The notes under the pieces: model-generated
Told to the model about the DNA's origin: nothing
What the model saw: the letters and a program-made list of their open reading frames with translations, nothing else
Databases searched by the model: none
NCBI GenBank assembly: GCA_964574335.1
Contig: CAZNNH010000280.1
Location: forward strand, 1 to 5,103
DNA: 5,103 bases
Origin: CAZNNH01 sp964574335
GTDB lineage: Bacteria; Acidobacteriota; Vicinamibacteria; Fen-336
Direction of reading: 5' to 3'
Shown here: one piece after another, positions 1-5,103 of the stretch
Layout of the letters: each line of letters starts with the position of its first letter
Numbering within the stretch: position 1 is the first letter of the stretch
Program-made: the position numbers and the translations under genes

Positions 1-1131
1 GAGAGCTTCATCAAGATGATTGCTTCGGCGATCGACGCCAAGAGCCCGTACACGGGCGGACACTGCGAGCGGGTGCCCATCCTCACGCTGATGATCGTCC
101 GGAGCCTTTGTGAGGCCCGGGAAGGGAAGTTTGCCGATTTCGAGTTGACTGGGGAACAGTGGTACGAGCTGCAGATCGCGGCGTGGCTTCACGACTGCGG
201 CAAGGTGACGACCCCGGTCCACGTGATGGACAAGTCGACGAAGCTCGAGACGATCTTCGACCGCCTCGAGCTCGTGCGCGCCCGTTTCGAGACCCTTCGG
301 CGCGACGTAGTCATCGACTACCTGTCCGCGTTGCGGGAGGAGGGAGCGGACGCCGACGCGCTGGCAAGACGGCGTGACGAACGGCTCGAGCAACTGGAGG
401 CCGATCTGGCGTTCCTCGAGGTGGTGAACGTCGGCGGAGAGTACATGTCGCCCGACAAGCAGGCCCGGGTACGTGAGATCGGCGCTCGACGCTATCGCCA
501 AGGAGAAGAGGAGACCACGCTACTCGATGAAGAGGAAGTGGCGCACCTGCTCGTCTCGAGGGGCACCCTGACCGAGGATGAGCGAGTCGTCATCAACGGG
601 CACATGGTGCAGACCATCAAGATGCTGGAGGCGCTGCCGTTCCCGCGCCACTTGAAGAAGGTTCCGGAGTATGCGGGAGGACACCACGAGAAGATGGACG
701 GAACGGGCTACCCGCGCGGCATCTACGCGGCCGACATGTCCATTCCGGCTCGCGCGATGGCAATCGCGGACGTCTTCGAGGCGCTCACCGCGCAGGACCG
801 TCCCTATAAGAGCGGCAAACCCCTCGGCGAGGTCATGCGCATCATGGGACTCATGAAGCGCGATAATCATCTCGACCCGGATCTACTCGACCACTTCGTC
901 CGATCGGGCGTGTACCGGGAGTACGCGCGGAGGTTCCTGCCGTCGGAGCTGATCGACGAGGTGGACGAAGCGAGTCTGTTGGCCATAGAGCCAAAGGCGT
1001 ACGATCTGCCGCCAGTAGGAGAGAGGAAGAAGCGCTGGGAGGACTTCCTGCCAGAGTACCAGGCGCAGGCCGCACAGGGAGAGCAGGTGATCGAGTCGGT
1101 GGGTCGGAAGGCGAGGCGCCAGTCGCGCTGA
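1..1131 (+). CDS. HD-GYP domain cyclic-di-GMP phosphodiesterase, 3' part (5' end outside window)
   Basis: The reading frame is open from base 1, so the 376 visible residues are the C-terminal part of a longer protein; the ATG at 16 is internal. HD-GYP proteins hydrolyse the second messenger c-di-GMP at a di- or tri-iron centre in the cytoplasm. Counting from the first visible residue, the motifs are TGGHCERVP (H21), LHDCGKV (H64, D65), NGHM (H201), HHEKMDGTGYP (H228, H229, GYP 236-238) and ADVFEALTAQDRPYK (D257), so the metal-binding set looks intact. About 135 residues separate HDCGK from the next ligand His; in compact HD-GYP domains this is about 25-30. The extra part is charged and partly helical (roughly residues 85-185). 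The missing N-terminus probably carries a sensory part (GAF, Cache/HAMP or receiver), but that cannot be seen. The family call is firm; activity and signal are inference. Confidence 0.93.
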   Translation, partial: ESFIKMIASAIDAKSPYTGGHCERVPILTLMIVRSLCEAREGKFADFELTGEQWYELQIAAWLHDCGKVTTPVHVMDKSTKLETIFDRLELVRARFETLRRDVVIDYLSALREEGADADALARRRDERLEQLEADLAFLEVVNVGGEYMSPDKQARVREIGARRYRQGEEETTLLDEEEVAHLLVSRGTLTEDERVVINGHMVQTIKMLEALPFPRHLKKVPEYAGGHHEKMDGTGYPRGIYAADMSIPARAMAIADVFEALTAQDRPYKSGKPLGEVMRIMGLMKRDNHLDPDLLDHFVRSGVYREYARRFLPSELIDEVDEASLLAIEPKAYDLPPVGERKKRWEDFLPEYQAQAAQGEQVIESVGRKARRQSR

Positions 1132-1140
1132 TCCCGGAGT

Positions 1141-1176
1141 CTGCGGGTCGAGCGGGGAGGCGAGCCCGCGACCCAG
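1141..1176 (+). terminator. GC-rich hairpin after the HD-GYP gene, possible terminator
   Basis: The hairpin begins 10 bp after the HD-GYP stop codon. GGGTCG (1145-1150) pairs with CGACCC (1169-1174), and CGGG (1153-1156) pairs with CCCG (1165-1168) across a 2-nt bulge, leaving an 8-nt loop. CT (1141-1142) can also pair with AG (1175-1176). No T-tract follows, so it is not a canonical intrinsic terminator. Its position and strength suggest a transcript end or an RNA-stabilising structure. The rest of the gap up to 1285 holds a smaller perfect hairpin (CCGCG/CGCGG, 1228-1242) and nothing else recognised. Confidence 0.35.
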
Positions 1177-1285
1177 GTCCGCCCGCCGCCGGGCTGTGCC
1201 CTGTCTGATCGCTCTCCAGGACGACGACCGCGCGTCACGCGGCATGTCCCTCTGCCTCAACGAGCCAGACTCACACCCAACCGGC

Positions 1286-1313
1286 TTGACACGTATGAGC
1301 ATATGATCATAAT
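1286..1313 (+). promoter_or_regulatory. Sigma-70-type promoter of the CoA-disulfide reductase/rhodanese gene
   Basis: A perfect -35 box TTGACA (1286-1291) is followed, after 16 bp, by CATAAT (1308-1313), a 5/6 match to the -10 consensus. The AT-rich stretch stands out from the GC-rich surroundings. Transcription would start near 1320, giving a leader of about 60 nt before the ATG at 1380. The match is unusually strong, which fits a promoter held off by a repressor; a matching palindrome lies in the spacer. Confidence 0.72.
1294..1311. promoter_or_regulatory. Palindromic operator, ArsR/SmtB-family type
   Basis: TATGAGCATATGATCATA is an 18-bp inverted repeat centred between 1302 and 1303, with 16 of 18 positions symmetrical (only the 1299/1306 pair breaks it). 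Its core TGAGCA-TA-TGATCA resembles the TGAnCA..TGnTCA inverted repeat known for SmtB/CzrA-type ArsR-family metal and sulfur sensors. It fills the promoter spacer and overlaps the first four bases of the -10 box, where a bound dimer would block RNA polymerase. No regulator gene lies in the window, so the protein that binds is unknown. The palindrome is seen directly; the family assignment is inference. Confidence 0.55.
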
Positions 1314-1368
1314 GAGTCTTGGGGTCTCGCAGCCGTGCCCAGAGGCGATCGGGGGCGAGGCCGGCTTG

Positions 1369-1374
1369 AGGAGG
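1369..1374 (+). promoter_or_regulatory. Ribosome binding site deciding the start at 1380
   Basis: AGGAGG lies 5 nt before the ATG at 1380 and is a full match to the Shine-Dalgarno core. It supports 1380 over the in-frame GTG at 1335, which would add 15 residues that do not belong to the family (the N-terminal FAD motif begins directly after the ATG at 1380). Confidence 0.8.
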
Positions 1375-1379
1375 GCAGG

Positions 1380-3071
1380 ATGCGTGTCGTCATCGTCGGA
1401 GGTTCCGCGGCCGGGGCCAAGGCCGCTTCCAAGATCCGGCGGCTGGATCAGCGGGCCGAGATCACGATCGTCCAGAAGAGCCGGCACCTCAGCATGGCCT
1501 CGTGCGGGTTTCCCTACTATGTGGGCGGGGTGTTCGACGATCGGAACATGCTGATCTCCACGCCGACCGGCGTCCAGCGGGACCCGTCGTTCTTCTCCAA
1601 GGTGAAGGACATCGAGGCGCTGGTGGCGACGGAGGCGACGGCGATCGACCGCCCCGCCCGGCAGGTCAAGACCCGCAACCTGGACTCCGGCGAGGAGCGG
1701 TCTCTCGGCTACGACAAGCTGGTTCTGGCGATGGGCTCGTCGCCGATCTTCCCAGCCTTCCCCGGAGCGGACCTAGACGGGGTCACGACCCTTCAGAGCC
1801 TGGAGGATGCCGATTTCCTGAAGCAGGTGGTGGTCAGCCGGGGCAGCCGCCGGGCGGTGATCGTGGGCGGCGGGCTGATCGGCATCGAGACCTGCGAGGC
1901 GCTGCGGCTTGCCGGGATCGAGATCACCATCGTCGACATGCAGGACCAGATCCTCCCCTTCCTGGACTGGGAGCTGGCCAAGCTGGTGGAGAAGCACCTG
2001 GCTGGCCGAGGGGTAGCTCTCCGTCTCGGCGCCGCGGTCTCCGAGTTCCTGGGCGAGGGCGGGCGCGTCTCGGGGGTGAAGACGAAGCACGGAGAGACCC
2101 TCCCCTGTGACCTGGTGGTGGTGGCGATCGGCGTCCGCCCCAACGCAGCCCTGGCTCGCGACGCCGGGCTCGCCCTCGGTGCCCGCGGCGGCGTCCGGGT
2201 GAACCGGTTCATGCAGACCAGCGATCCCGACATCTACGCCGCCGGCGACTGTGTCGAGGTGACCAACCTGGTCACCCACGCCCGCCAGCACTGGCCGATG
2301 GGGGACGCGGCGAACCTCCAGGGACGGGTGCTGGCGCAGAATGTCGTCTTCGGCAACACGGAGGAGTACGAGGGCTTCGTGGGCACCGGCATCTGCAAGG
2401 TCTTCGACTTCAGCGCCGGCAGCACCGGGCTCTCGGAGAAGATGGCCCGGGCCGAAGGTTACGCCAACATCATCACCGCGATCCACGCCGCACCGGACAA
2501 GCCCGGCTTCATGGGCGCCCAGCCGCTGGTGATCAAGATGGTCGCGGACAAGACGACGGGTCGCTTCCTGGGCATGCAGGCGGTGGGGACCGGCGACGTC
2601 TCCAAGCGGGTGGCGATGGCCGCGCTGGCGCTGCACGGGCGCCTCACCATCGCCGACATGGTCAACCTGGACCTGCCCTATGCGCCGCCCTTCTCGCCGG
2701 CCATCGACAACTTCATCCAGGCGGTCCACGTGATCGAGAACAAGTGGCGCGGGATGATGGACGGCATCTCCTGCGCGGAGGTGAAGCGGAGGATCGACGC
2801 GAAGAGTGATGTCTTCCTGCTGGACGTCCGGGCGCCCGAGGAGCACCGAGCCGAACGCCTGGACGCCGGCGAGACGGTGATCCCCCTGGGCCAGCTTCGT
2901 TCCCGGACCGATTCCCTGCCCGCCCACAAGGGCAAGGAGATCGTCGCCTTCTGCAAGATCTCGCTGCGCGGGTACGAGGCGGCCTGCTTTCTCAAGTCCC
3001 TCGGCTACACCCACGTGAAGGTGATGGAGGGGGGTCTCATGGCCTGGCCCTTCGCCCTCGTGACCGGCTGA
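1380..3071 (+). CDS. CoA-disulfide/persulfide reductase with C-terminal rhodanese domain
   Basis: The 563-residue flavoprotein has the architecture of CoADR-RHD and NADH-dependent persulfide reductase (Npsr), which use NAD(P)H to reduce CoA disulfide, CoA persulfide or polysulfide in the cytoplasm. Visible parts are an N-terminal FAD fold (VVIVGGSAAG, residues 3-12); the single redox Cys in SMASCGFPYY (C42, equivalent to Cys43 of known enzymes); an NAD(P)H Rossmann motif VIVGGGLIG (160-168); the second FAD motif DIYAAGDCVEV (284-294); and the dimerisation-domain motif LPYAPPFSP with Tyr434. The rhodanese domain (about 460-560) has DVRAPEEH and the active loop CKISLRG with C525, so both catalytic cysteines are present. 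The length matches the fused family (about 550-570). It stands alone behind its own promoter and operator, with AGGAGG before the ATG. Substrate preference cannot be read from the sequence. Family assignment is very secure. Confidence 0.95.
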   Translation: MRVVIVGGSAAGAKAASKIRRLDQRAEITIVQKSRHLSMASCGFPYYVGGVFDDRNMLISTPTGVQRDPSFFSKVKDIEALVATEATAIDRPARQVKTRNLDSGEERSLGYDKLVLAMGSSPIFPAFPGADLDGVTTLQSLEDADFLKQVVVSRGSRRAVIVGGGLIGIETCEALRLAGIEITIVDMQDQILPFLDWELAKLVEKHLAGRGVALRLGAAVSEFLGEGGRVSGVKTKHGETLPCDLVVVAIGVRPNAALARDAGLALGARGGVRVNRFMQTSDPDIYAAGDCVEVTNLVTHARQHWPMGDAANLQGRVLAQNVVFGNTEEYEGFVGTGICKVFDFSAGSTGLSEKMARAEGYANIITAIHAAPDKPGFMGAQPLVIKMVADKTTGRFLGMQAVGTGDVSKRVAMAALALHGRLTIADMVNLDLPYAPPFSPAIDNFIQAVHVIENKWRGMMDGISCAEVKRRIDAKSDVFLLDVRAPEEHRAERLDAGETVIPLGQLRSRTDSLPAHKGKEIVAFCKISLRGYEAACFLKSLGYTHVKVMEGGLMAWPFALVTG

Positions 3072-3087
3072 TCTCCCGGCCCGGAAA

Positions 3088-3105
3088 GGGCGCTCCGGGT
3101 CGCCC
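3088..3105 (+). terminator. Weak hairpin after the reductase/rhodanese gene
   Basis: GGGCG (3088-3092) and CGCCC (3101-3105) can form a 5-bp stem with an 8-nt loop, 16 nt after the stop codon. A competing pairing of CCCGG (3080-3084) with CCGGG (3104-3108) is possible. No T-tract follows. In such GC-rich DNA this may be chance; if real, it would separate the reductase gene from the ferredoxin gene. Confidence 0.22.
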
Positions 3106-3236
3106 GGGTGTCGCACGATTGCGACTCTGCGGCTCTTCCACTCACCCCGCCCAAGCAACGCATCAGCCTGCAAACCCAGACGAAAGACGCCGGAGCCGAC
3201 GGCCGCGCACCGGCGGCACGCCTTCTGCATGTAGGA

Positions 3237-3265
3237 GGCTGCGGGGCCATCTCAGAGCCCCAGCC
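3237..3265 (+). other. Hairpin in the leader upstream of the ferredoxin gene
   Basis: GGCT (3237-3240) pairs with AGCC (3262-3265), and GGGGC (3243-3247) pairs with GCCCC (3257-3261). The result is a 9-bp stem with a 2-nt bulge and a 9-nt loop. It ends 64 nt before the ferredoxin start. No known riboswitch or T-tract is recognised. The rest of the 3072-3329 gap shows no clear promoter boxes and no supported gene. Confidence 0.25.
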
Positions 3266-3316
3266 GCAGGTGCCGGCGACCAAGGATGCGAAGGTCATCG
3301 GTCTTGGGGGCGGCAG

Positions 3317-3322
3317 AAGGAG
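3317..3322 (+). promoter_or_regulatory. Ribosome binding site deciding the start at 3330
   Basis: AAGGAG lies 7 nt before the ATG at 3330, ideal spacing for initiation. It supports a 169-residue product over the longer in-frame alternative from the GTG at 3108, whose extra 74 residues are low-complexity and match no family I know. Confidence 0.8.
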
Positions 3323-3329
3323 AGCGGGC

Positions 3330-3839
3330 ATGCCGGGAAGAGACGGAATGGGACCGAAGGGCCGGCGCGCCATGGCGGGCGGCGGGCGACACCGCCACCG
3401 GTTTCACACGACCGGCCCGACAGGCTGGCAGCGCGCGCAGATGGGCCGGTTGAGCCTCGGTCCCGGGGCCCCGCCTTCCCTCGCCAAGGAGCAGGAGCTG
3501 GCCGCGGTGAAGCCGCAGGCCGCCAGTCTCGAGCAGGCATTGGGTGGCGCGTTCGAGTCGAGGATCCAGCCGGCAGCGACCGCCGTCCCTCGTCAGACGG
3601 AAGGCCGTCGCCCGGCGTCCCCGGCGACCCGCCGCCCCAGGATCGCGGTGGTCGACAAGGATCGTTGTGCCGGTTGCGGAATCTGCATCGAAGCTTGTCC
3701 GGACGAGGCCATCTCGGTCAACGGCATCGCTGCGGTGGATCCCAGGGTGTGCACGGGTTGCGGTTCATGCGTTCCTGAGTGCCCGAACCAGGCGCTGGCG
3801 CTCGGTCACCTGTCGCTCGAGAGAGGTGCCGCCGGATGA
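3330..3839 (+). CDS. DUF5320-like N-terminus fused to a 2x[4Fe-4S] ferredoxin
   Basis: The protein is 169 residues. The C-terminal part (about 103-160) is a bacterial-type ferredoxin with two complete cluster motifs: CAGCGICIEACP (C113, 116, 119, 123) and CTGCGSCVPECP (C141, 144, 147, 151). It should bind two [4Fe-4S] clusters and carry low-potential electrons in the cytoplasm. The N-terminus MPGRDGMGPKGRRAM resembles the Gly/Pro/Met-rich opening of DUF5320 proteins (typically MPxxDGTGPMGxGPM), and residues 50-80 form a short Glu/Ala/Leu helix like their coiled-coil tail. A Pro/Arg-rich linker (about 81-103) joins the two. The DUF5320 part is divergent and lacks the usual aromatic/Gly-rich centre. 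Its stop overlaps the next gene's start by 4 bp, so the two are probably co-translated. The ferredoxin is certain; the DUF5320 relation is likely but based on a short motif. The partner is unknown. Confidence 0.9.
   Translation: MPGRDGMGPKGRRAMAGGGRHRHRFHTTGPTGWQRAQMGRLSLGPGAPPSLAKEQELAAVKPQAASLEQALGGAFESRIQPAATAVPRQTEGRRPASPATRRPRIAVVDKDRCAGCGICIEACPDEAISVNGIAAVDPRVCTGCGSCVPECPNQALALGHLSLERGAAG
3823..3828 (+). promoter_or_regulatory. Ribosome binding site inside the ferredoxin gene, for the MBL gene
   Basis: GAGGTG, a 6-nt match to the anti-Shine-Dalgarno complement, lies 7 nt before the ATG at 3836. Together with the ATGA overlap it favours 3836 as the MBL start. A second candidate, ATG 3878, has a weaker GGAG (3864-3867) ten bases upstream. 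Confidence 0.6.
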
Positions 3840-4750
3840 TTCGCGATGCCAAAGGAGCCCAGGGGAGCACGCAACCGATGACCGCGGGAACCGGCGCAAG
3901 CAGGATCACCATCCTGGTCGACAACAGGGCCAAACTGGGGCTGCTCGGCGAGCACGGATTCTCTGCCTGGATCGAGGTCGCAGGCCGACGGTTGCTCTTC
4001 GACACGGGGCAAGGAGCGGCGCTCGCGGCCAACGCAGACAAGCTGGGCATTGACCTCGCCACCGCGGACGCCCTGGTGTTGAGCCACGGGCACTATGATC
4101 ACAGCGGCGGCGTGCCTCTGGCCGTCGGCCGCGCTCCGACCGCCGAGGTCTACGCTCATCCCGCGGCGACCGGTCCTCGGTACTCGATCCGCGACGGGGT
4201 GGCGAAGCCCATCGCCATGCCCCCGGCGGCGCGCGCCGCGCTCGAGGTCCATGCGGTCGGTGTCCGCTGGACCACGCGGGCGTTGCAGTTGGCGGCGGGT
4301 GTGGGGATCACCGGCCCGATTCCACGGCACACCGACTACGAGGACACCGGAGGTCCTTTCTTCCTGGATGCCGGCGGGACACGGGCCGATCCCATCGTGG
4401 ACGACCTCGCCTTGTGGATGCGCACGGACCTGGGCCTGGTCGTGGTCGTGGGCTGCAGCCACGCGGGCCTGGTCAACACCCTGCACCATGCGCTCGGCTT
4501 GACGGGGGAGACCCGGCTGCACGCCGTGCTGGGCGGGTTTCACCTCAACCAGGCGGGCGAGTCACGTCTCGGGCGCACGATGGCCGAGCTGCGAGATCTT
4601 GATCCCGATCTGATCGTCCCGTGTCATTGCACCGGAGCTGCGGCGGTGGAGAGGCTCAGGCGCAGCTTCGGCGAGCGTGTCGCGCCTGGCTGTGCCGGGG
4701 CCGTGTTCCGGCTTGGCCTCGTCCGGGCACCGACCACGAAGGGCGGCTGA
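3836..4750 (+). CDS. MBL-fold metallo-hydrolase, COG1237 (dihydropterin/RFA-P synthase-like) family
   Basis: The 304-residue metallo-beta-lactamase-fold protein opens its core with ITILVDN (residues 24-30) and FDTGQG (55-60). The metal-binding motif is LSHGHYDHSGG (H84, H86, D88, H89), followed by GCSHAG (H209), GGFHL (H236) and PCHCTG (H264). This set is characteristic of the COG1237 group, often annotated as 7,8-dihydropterin-6-methyl-4-(ribofuranosyl)aminobenzene-phosphate synthase; that name reflects homology to a methanopterin-pathway protein, and the substrate here is unknown. All metal ligands seem present, so it is likely an active cytoplasmic enzyme with two metals. The start at 3836 overlaps the ferredoxin stop (ATGA) and has GAGGTG upstream; a start at 3878 would remove 14 residues and leave the domain intact. 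Translational coupling suggests ferredoxin and hydrolase act in one process. Family firm, function open. Confidence 0.92.
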   Translation: MIRDAKGAQGSTQPMTAGTGASRITILVDNRAKLGLLGEHGFSAWIEVAGRRLLFDTGQGAALAANADKLGIDLATADALVLSHGHYDHSGGVPLAVGRAPTAEVYAHPAATGPRYSIRDGVAKPIAMPPAARAALEVHAVGVRWTTRALQLAAGVGITGPIPRHTDYEDTGGPFFLDAGGTRADPIVDDLALWMRTDLGLVVVVGCSHAGLVNTLHHALGLTGETRLHAVLGGFHLNQAGESRLGRTMAELRDLDPDLIVPCHCTGAAAVERLRRSFGERVAPGCAGAVFRLGLVRAPTTKGG

Positions 4751-4782
4751 CGCCGGTCCCACGGGTCGGCCCGGCCAGCGCG

Positions 4783-5103
4783 CTACTCATGGGCTCCGGC
4801 CCAAGTGCCCAGCGTCTCGTACAGCACCGGCACCACGAACAGGCGTAGCAGCACCGCGAAGAAGAAGCCGCCGATGTAGACGATGGCCAGCGGCCGGTGC
4901 AGCTCGGCGCCCGTGCTCTGGCTGAGGGCCAGCGGCAGCACCCCCACGATCATCACCAGGTCGGTGACGAAGATGGGGCGGAACTTCAGGGTCGCCCCCT
5001 CCAGGACCGCCTCGCGCAAGGTGCGGCCGGCTCGGCGCAGGTCGTTGAACTTGCCCACCAGGATGATGTCGTTCTGGGCGCAGATCCCCAGCAGAGCGAT
5101 CAG
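4783..5103 (-). CDS. Heavy-metal-type RND efflux transporter (CzcA/CusA-like), C-terminal end
   Basis: The minus-strand frame is open from the window edge (5103) to the TAG at 4783-4785, giving the last 106 residues of a protein that normally has about 1,000-1,050. They cover the end of one membrane helix (LIALLGICAQNDIIL), a cytoplasmic loop (GKFNDLRRAGRTLREAVLEG), a second helix (RPIFVTDLVMIVGVLPLAL) and a last helix (PLAIVYIGGFFFAVLLRLF) ending in VVPVLYETLG. GAELHRPLAIVYIGG closely follows the GAEvqRPLAtVvIGG signature of HME-RND pumps, which export metal ions such as Cu, Ag, Zn, Co or Cd across the Gram-negative envelope. The GTG at 5058 is internal, not a start. The gene converges on the MBL gene with 32 bp between the two stop codons. 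The family is clear; the metal cannot be told from this part. Confidence 0.9.
   Translation of the reverse strand: MIALLGICAQNDIILVGKFNDLRRAGRTLREAVLEGATLKFRPIFVTDLVMIVGVLPLALSQSTGAELHRPLAIVYIGGFFFAVLLRLFVVPVLYETLGTWAGAHE

Noticed and set aside
1303..1554. Short plus-strand frame starting at ATG 1303 in the promoter
   Set aside because: Its start lies upstream of the predicted transcription start and inside the operator. It then runs out of frame through the reductase gene.
3110..3126. Possible sigma-54 promoter (GCAC and TTGC elements)
   Set aside because: The spacing between the GCAC-like and TTGC-like parts is too short, and the invariant GG of the -24 element is missing.
1773..3230. A 485-codon open frame on the minus strand, opposite the reductase gene
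   Set aside because: It is antisense to a gene with clear conserved motifs. Its translation is rich in His, Arg, Gly and Asp with no recognisable domain, as expected from the codon bias of GC-rich DNA.
3232..3238. TAGGAGG as a ribosome binding site for a small gene
   Set aside because: No start codon lies at a usable distance downstream, and no small reading frame with plausible content follows.
3108..3329. N-terminal extension of the ferredoxin protein from the GTG at 3108
   Set aside because: The extension resembles no known domain, and a well-spaced AAGGAG precedes the ATG at 3330, where the DUF5320-like motif begins.
3806..4543. A 245-codon open frame on the minus strand, opposite the MBL gene
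   Set aside because: The plus strand encodes a full set of MBL motifs there. The antisense product has no recognisable motif and no supporting start site.
4751..4782. Bidirectional terminator between the converging MBL and RND genes
   Set aside because: GCCG/CGGC and CCC/GGG can pair only with a mismatched bulge and a 2-4 nt loop, and no T- or A-tract flanks them, so the hairpin is not convincing.

Overview
The window is a GC-rich stretch of bacterial DNA. It holds three complete genes, two genes cut by the window edges, and two intergenic gaps of about 250 bp. An HD-GYP signalling gene, a CoA-disulfide-reductase/rhodanese gene and a heavy-metal-type RND pump together point to a Gram-negative bacterium with complex signalling, such as a Pseudomonadota, Acidobacteriota or similar lineage. 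The taxon cannot be fixed from the sequence alone. No RNA genes, insertion sequences, CRISPR arrays or attachment sites were seen.

Layout. Bases 1-1131 (+) are the 3' part of an HD-GYP cyclic-di-GMP phosphodiesterase gene whose beginning lies outside the window. A GC-rich hairpin follows its stop codon. Bases 1132-1379 are a gap that ends in a near-consensus sigma-70 promoter (TTGACA, 16 bp, CATAAT). An 18-bp palindrome of the ArsR/SmtB type fills the promoter spacer and runs into the -10 box. Bases 1380-3071 (+) encode a CoA-disulfide/persulfide reductase fused to a C-terminal rhodanese domain. Bases 3072-3329 are a second gap with two weak hairpins and no convincing promoter. Bases 3330-3839 (+) encode an unusual small protein that joins a DUF5320-like N-terminus to a two-cluster ferredoxin. 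It overlaps by 4 bp (ATGA) a metallo-beta-lactamase-fold gene of the COG1237 type at 3836-4750 (+). Bases 4783-5103 (-) are the C-terminal end of a CzcA/CusA-type RND transporter gene that converges on the MBL gene.

How the genes may work together. The reductase-rhodanese protein is expected to act on CoA- or thiol-bound persulfide sulfur, and its promoter looks like the target of an ArsR-family sensor. The ferredoxin and MBL genes are translationally coupled. DUF5320, ferredoxin and COG1237-type MBL genes are often neighbours in anaerobe clusters that also carry Mrp/NBP35 and NifX-like proteins. A link between sulfane-sulfur handling and Fe-S/electron-transfer chemistry is therefore plausible, but it is inference. 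The HD-GYP and RND genes look like unrelated flanking genes.
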